Below are positions 14,473 through 15,592 of a DNA stretch of 15,592 bases, piece by piece. How positions within the stretch are numbered: position 1 is the first letter of the stretch; every line of letters starts with the position of its first letter. The position numbers and the translations under genes were made by a program. The notes beneath the pieces were generated by a model. It made no database searches. It saw only the letters and a program-made list of their open reading frames with translations, and was not told the DNA's origin. The stretch comes from SFEL01 sp045592165 (lineage in GTDB: Bacteria; Bacillota; Clostridia; Christensenellales; CAG-138), in NCBI GenBank assembly GCA_045592165.1, contig JAZNUG010000187.1, positions 1-15,592 of the forward strand, written 5' to 3'.

Positions 14473-14496
14473 CAGCGGCAGAATTTCCTGCCGCTG
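14473..14496 (-). terminator. Terminator after the SIMPL gene
   Basis: CAGCGGCAG (14473-14481) and CTGCCGCTG (14488-14496) form a 9-bp GC-rich stem with a 6-nt loop. On the minus strand the sequence after the stem starts TTTTGTG, a short T run, so it is a moderate terminator candidate. Confidence 0.6.
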
Positions 14497-14540
14497 CACA
14501 AAAATCATCAAAAATCGATAATATGTCCATATATGGTATG

Positions 14541-15329
14541 TTAACGTATTATCTGGTATATGCCGCTAACTGTGGCGGTTATTTCGATTTTGGGCACGAT
14601 GGTTTCCGCCTTGGCAAGGCCGCTCTCTTCGGCTGCCTCTTCCATGGGCGCCATGGCCACCGCATTGTCCGCGGCATAGCTGCGTACGGCATAATTTACC
14701 CCGCCGTATTCGGAAAGAGATACCGGGAGATTGGCAAGCCTTGCCCCTGCGCCTGCGGCAATGGTCTCTGCCTTGGCGGTTGCAGACTGAACCGCGAGGG
14801 ACAGCGCCTCAAGGTATGCGGCAGAGTCATCCTCAACGGAATACTCAGGGCCGGATACGGAGCTTGCTCCTGCTCCGACGGCATCGCTGATAAGGCCGCC
14901 CAGCACCTCCATATCCCTGACCTTTACCTCCACGCTGTGGTATACGTCATAACCCACTATGCGGGCAGGGGATTTATCATAATCATAAACCTCGCGGATA
15001 TTGATGTTGCCGGTTTCAATATCCTCCTCCGCTATGCCCTTGGAGCGGATAACCGAAAGCACTGCGGACATAAGCTGGGTATTCTCCTGCTGGGCAGCGG
15101 ATACATCCTCATTTGTTGCATATACGGTAAAGCCAACCTGGGCAATATCCGGATCCAGCACCACTTCGCCCTTGCCGGTCACGTTTATGGTGCTGCGGGT
15201 ATCGTAATAATACGCATTTTCCGCCGCCGCCACCACCTGCTGCTGGGCATCGATCTGGTCCTGGCTCTTGCAGCCGGATACCGCAGCCATCGCCATAAGC
15301 AGAACAAGTACTATTGCGATTTTCTTCAT
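14541..15329 (-). CDS. SIMPL-domain (DUF541) lipoprotein
   Basis: The 262-aa product starts with a lipoprotein signal peptide (MKKIAIVLVLLMAMAAVSGC) with the lipobox cysteine at residue 20, so it should be lipid-anchored outside the membrane. The rest is a SIMPL/DUF541 domain: INVTGKGEVVLDPDIAQVGFTVYA (48-71), SKGIAEEDIETGNINI, YDVYHSVEVKVRD and the late ATAKAETIAAGAG helix. Family members such as BP26 and YggE form oligomers of unclear function, sometimes tied to oxidative stress. It starts 3 nt after the stop codon of the DUF4349 gene, with AAGGAG inside that gene's end, so the two are cotranscribed. Confidence 0.88.
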   Translation of the reverse strand: MKKIAIVLVLLMAMAAVSGCKSQDQIDAQQQVVAAAENAYYYDTRSTINVTGKGEVVLDPDIAQVGFTVYATNEDVSAAQQENTQLMSAVLSVIRSKGIAEEDIETGNINIREVYDYDKSPARIVGYDVYHSVEVKVRDMEVLGGLISDAVGAGASSVSGPEYSVEDDSAAYLEALSLAVQSATAKAETIAAGAGARLANLPVSLSEYGGVNYAVRSYAADNAVAMAPMEEAAEESGLAKAETIVPKIEITATVSGIYQIIR

Positions 15330-15332
15330 AGG

Positions 15333-15592
15333 TTATTCATTCTCCTTGTCCTTGAGTTCTATTTCCTTCATCTTTTCCTTGCGTTCCTGTGCCTTTGCCT
15401 CACGGCGGGCTTTGCCCTTTGCACGGAATTTTTTCGCAAAGCGGAATATTACAACAACCACTGCCGCAGCGGCCGCTATAAGCAGCATTACGGGAATGGC
15501 GCATACCAGCCAGACTATCGCATCCTCAATAAATACGCCGATGCCCGCAAGGCTCTCCCTGAAGCCCTCACTTATGCGCTGGCCTATGGTCT
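15333..15592 (-). CDS. C-terminal end of a DUF4349 family protein
   Basis: Only the last 85 codons lie in the window; the N-terminus is beyond the right edge. The visible part reads TIGQRISEGFRESLAGIGVFIEDAIVWL, then one hydrophobic segment (about 20 residues, through PVMLLIAAAAVVVIF), then a charged Lys/Glu/Arg-rich tail. An amphipathic stretch, a membrane helix and a basic cytoplasmic tail form the usual end of DUF4349 proteins, which have unknown function and an extracytoplasmic coiled region. It is paired with the SIMPL lipoprotein, which may act at the same membrane surface (inference). Confidence 0.65.
   Translation of the reverse strand, partial: TIGQRISEGFRESLAGIGVFIEDAIVWLVCAIPVMLLIAAAAAVVVVIFRFAKKFRAKGKARREAKAQERKEKMKEIELKDKENE

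Overview
The window looks like chromosomal DNA from an anaerobic, probably gut-type Firmicute of class Clostridia, moderately GC-rich. This rests on gene content and order: yajC, a TIGR04086/YrzE-type membrane gene, recJ, apt, a bifunctional rel, dtd, an MBL-fold hydrolase and hemZ run in one direction, an order familiar from many Clostridia. The DUF421/DUF4363 pair, DUF2156, DUF4349 and SIMPL proteins fit the same group. Promoters are sigma-A like and Shine-Dalgarno sites are strong. I see no rRNA, tRNA, CRISPR array or insertion sequence.

Layout. (a) 1-1249, minus: truncated membrane-anchored PQQ-type beta-propeller protein. (b) 1250-1720: no convincing gene; one promoter and a ~230-bp stretch dense in inverted repeats. 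(c) 1721-2766: a 64-aa membrane protein (minus) divergent from an XRE/S24 LexA-like regulator (plus). The small gene has a perfect consensus promoter whose 17-bp spacer lies inside a 19-bp inverted repeat. (d) 2885-3424, plus: a compact kinase-fold protein between terminators. (e) 3472-4586, minus: DUF421 (YetF-like) and DUF4363 genes with a 4-nt overlap. (f) 4658-12883, minus: TIGR04086 membrane gene, recJ, apt, rel, dtd, MBL hydrolase, hemZ, with a hairpin between apt and rel. (g) 12981-13307, minus: yajC with its own promoter and terminator. (h) 13475-14377, minus: DUF2156 protein. (i) 14541-15592, minus: end of a DUF4349 protein followed 3 nt later by a SIMPL-domain lipoprotein.

How the genes relate. 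Block (f) is housekeeping: single-strand DNA processing (RecJ), adenine salvage (Apt), stringent-response alarmone turnover (Rel), D-aminoacyl-tRNA editing (Dtd), a glyoxalase-II-like thioesterase, and oxygen-independent porphyrin chemistry (HemZ). YajC serves Sec-dependent export. The most unusual part is block (c), which resembles a miniature repressor-and-target module. Its regulator has kept the LexA fold and an Ala-Gly cleavage dipeptide, but the two residues aligning with LexA's catalytic Ser and Lys are Cys and Arg.
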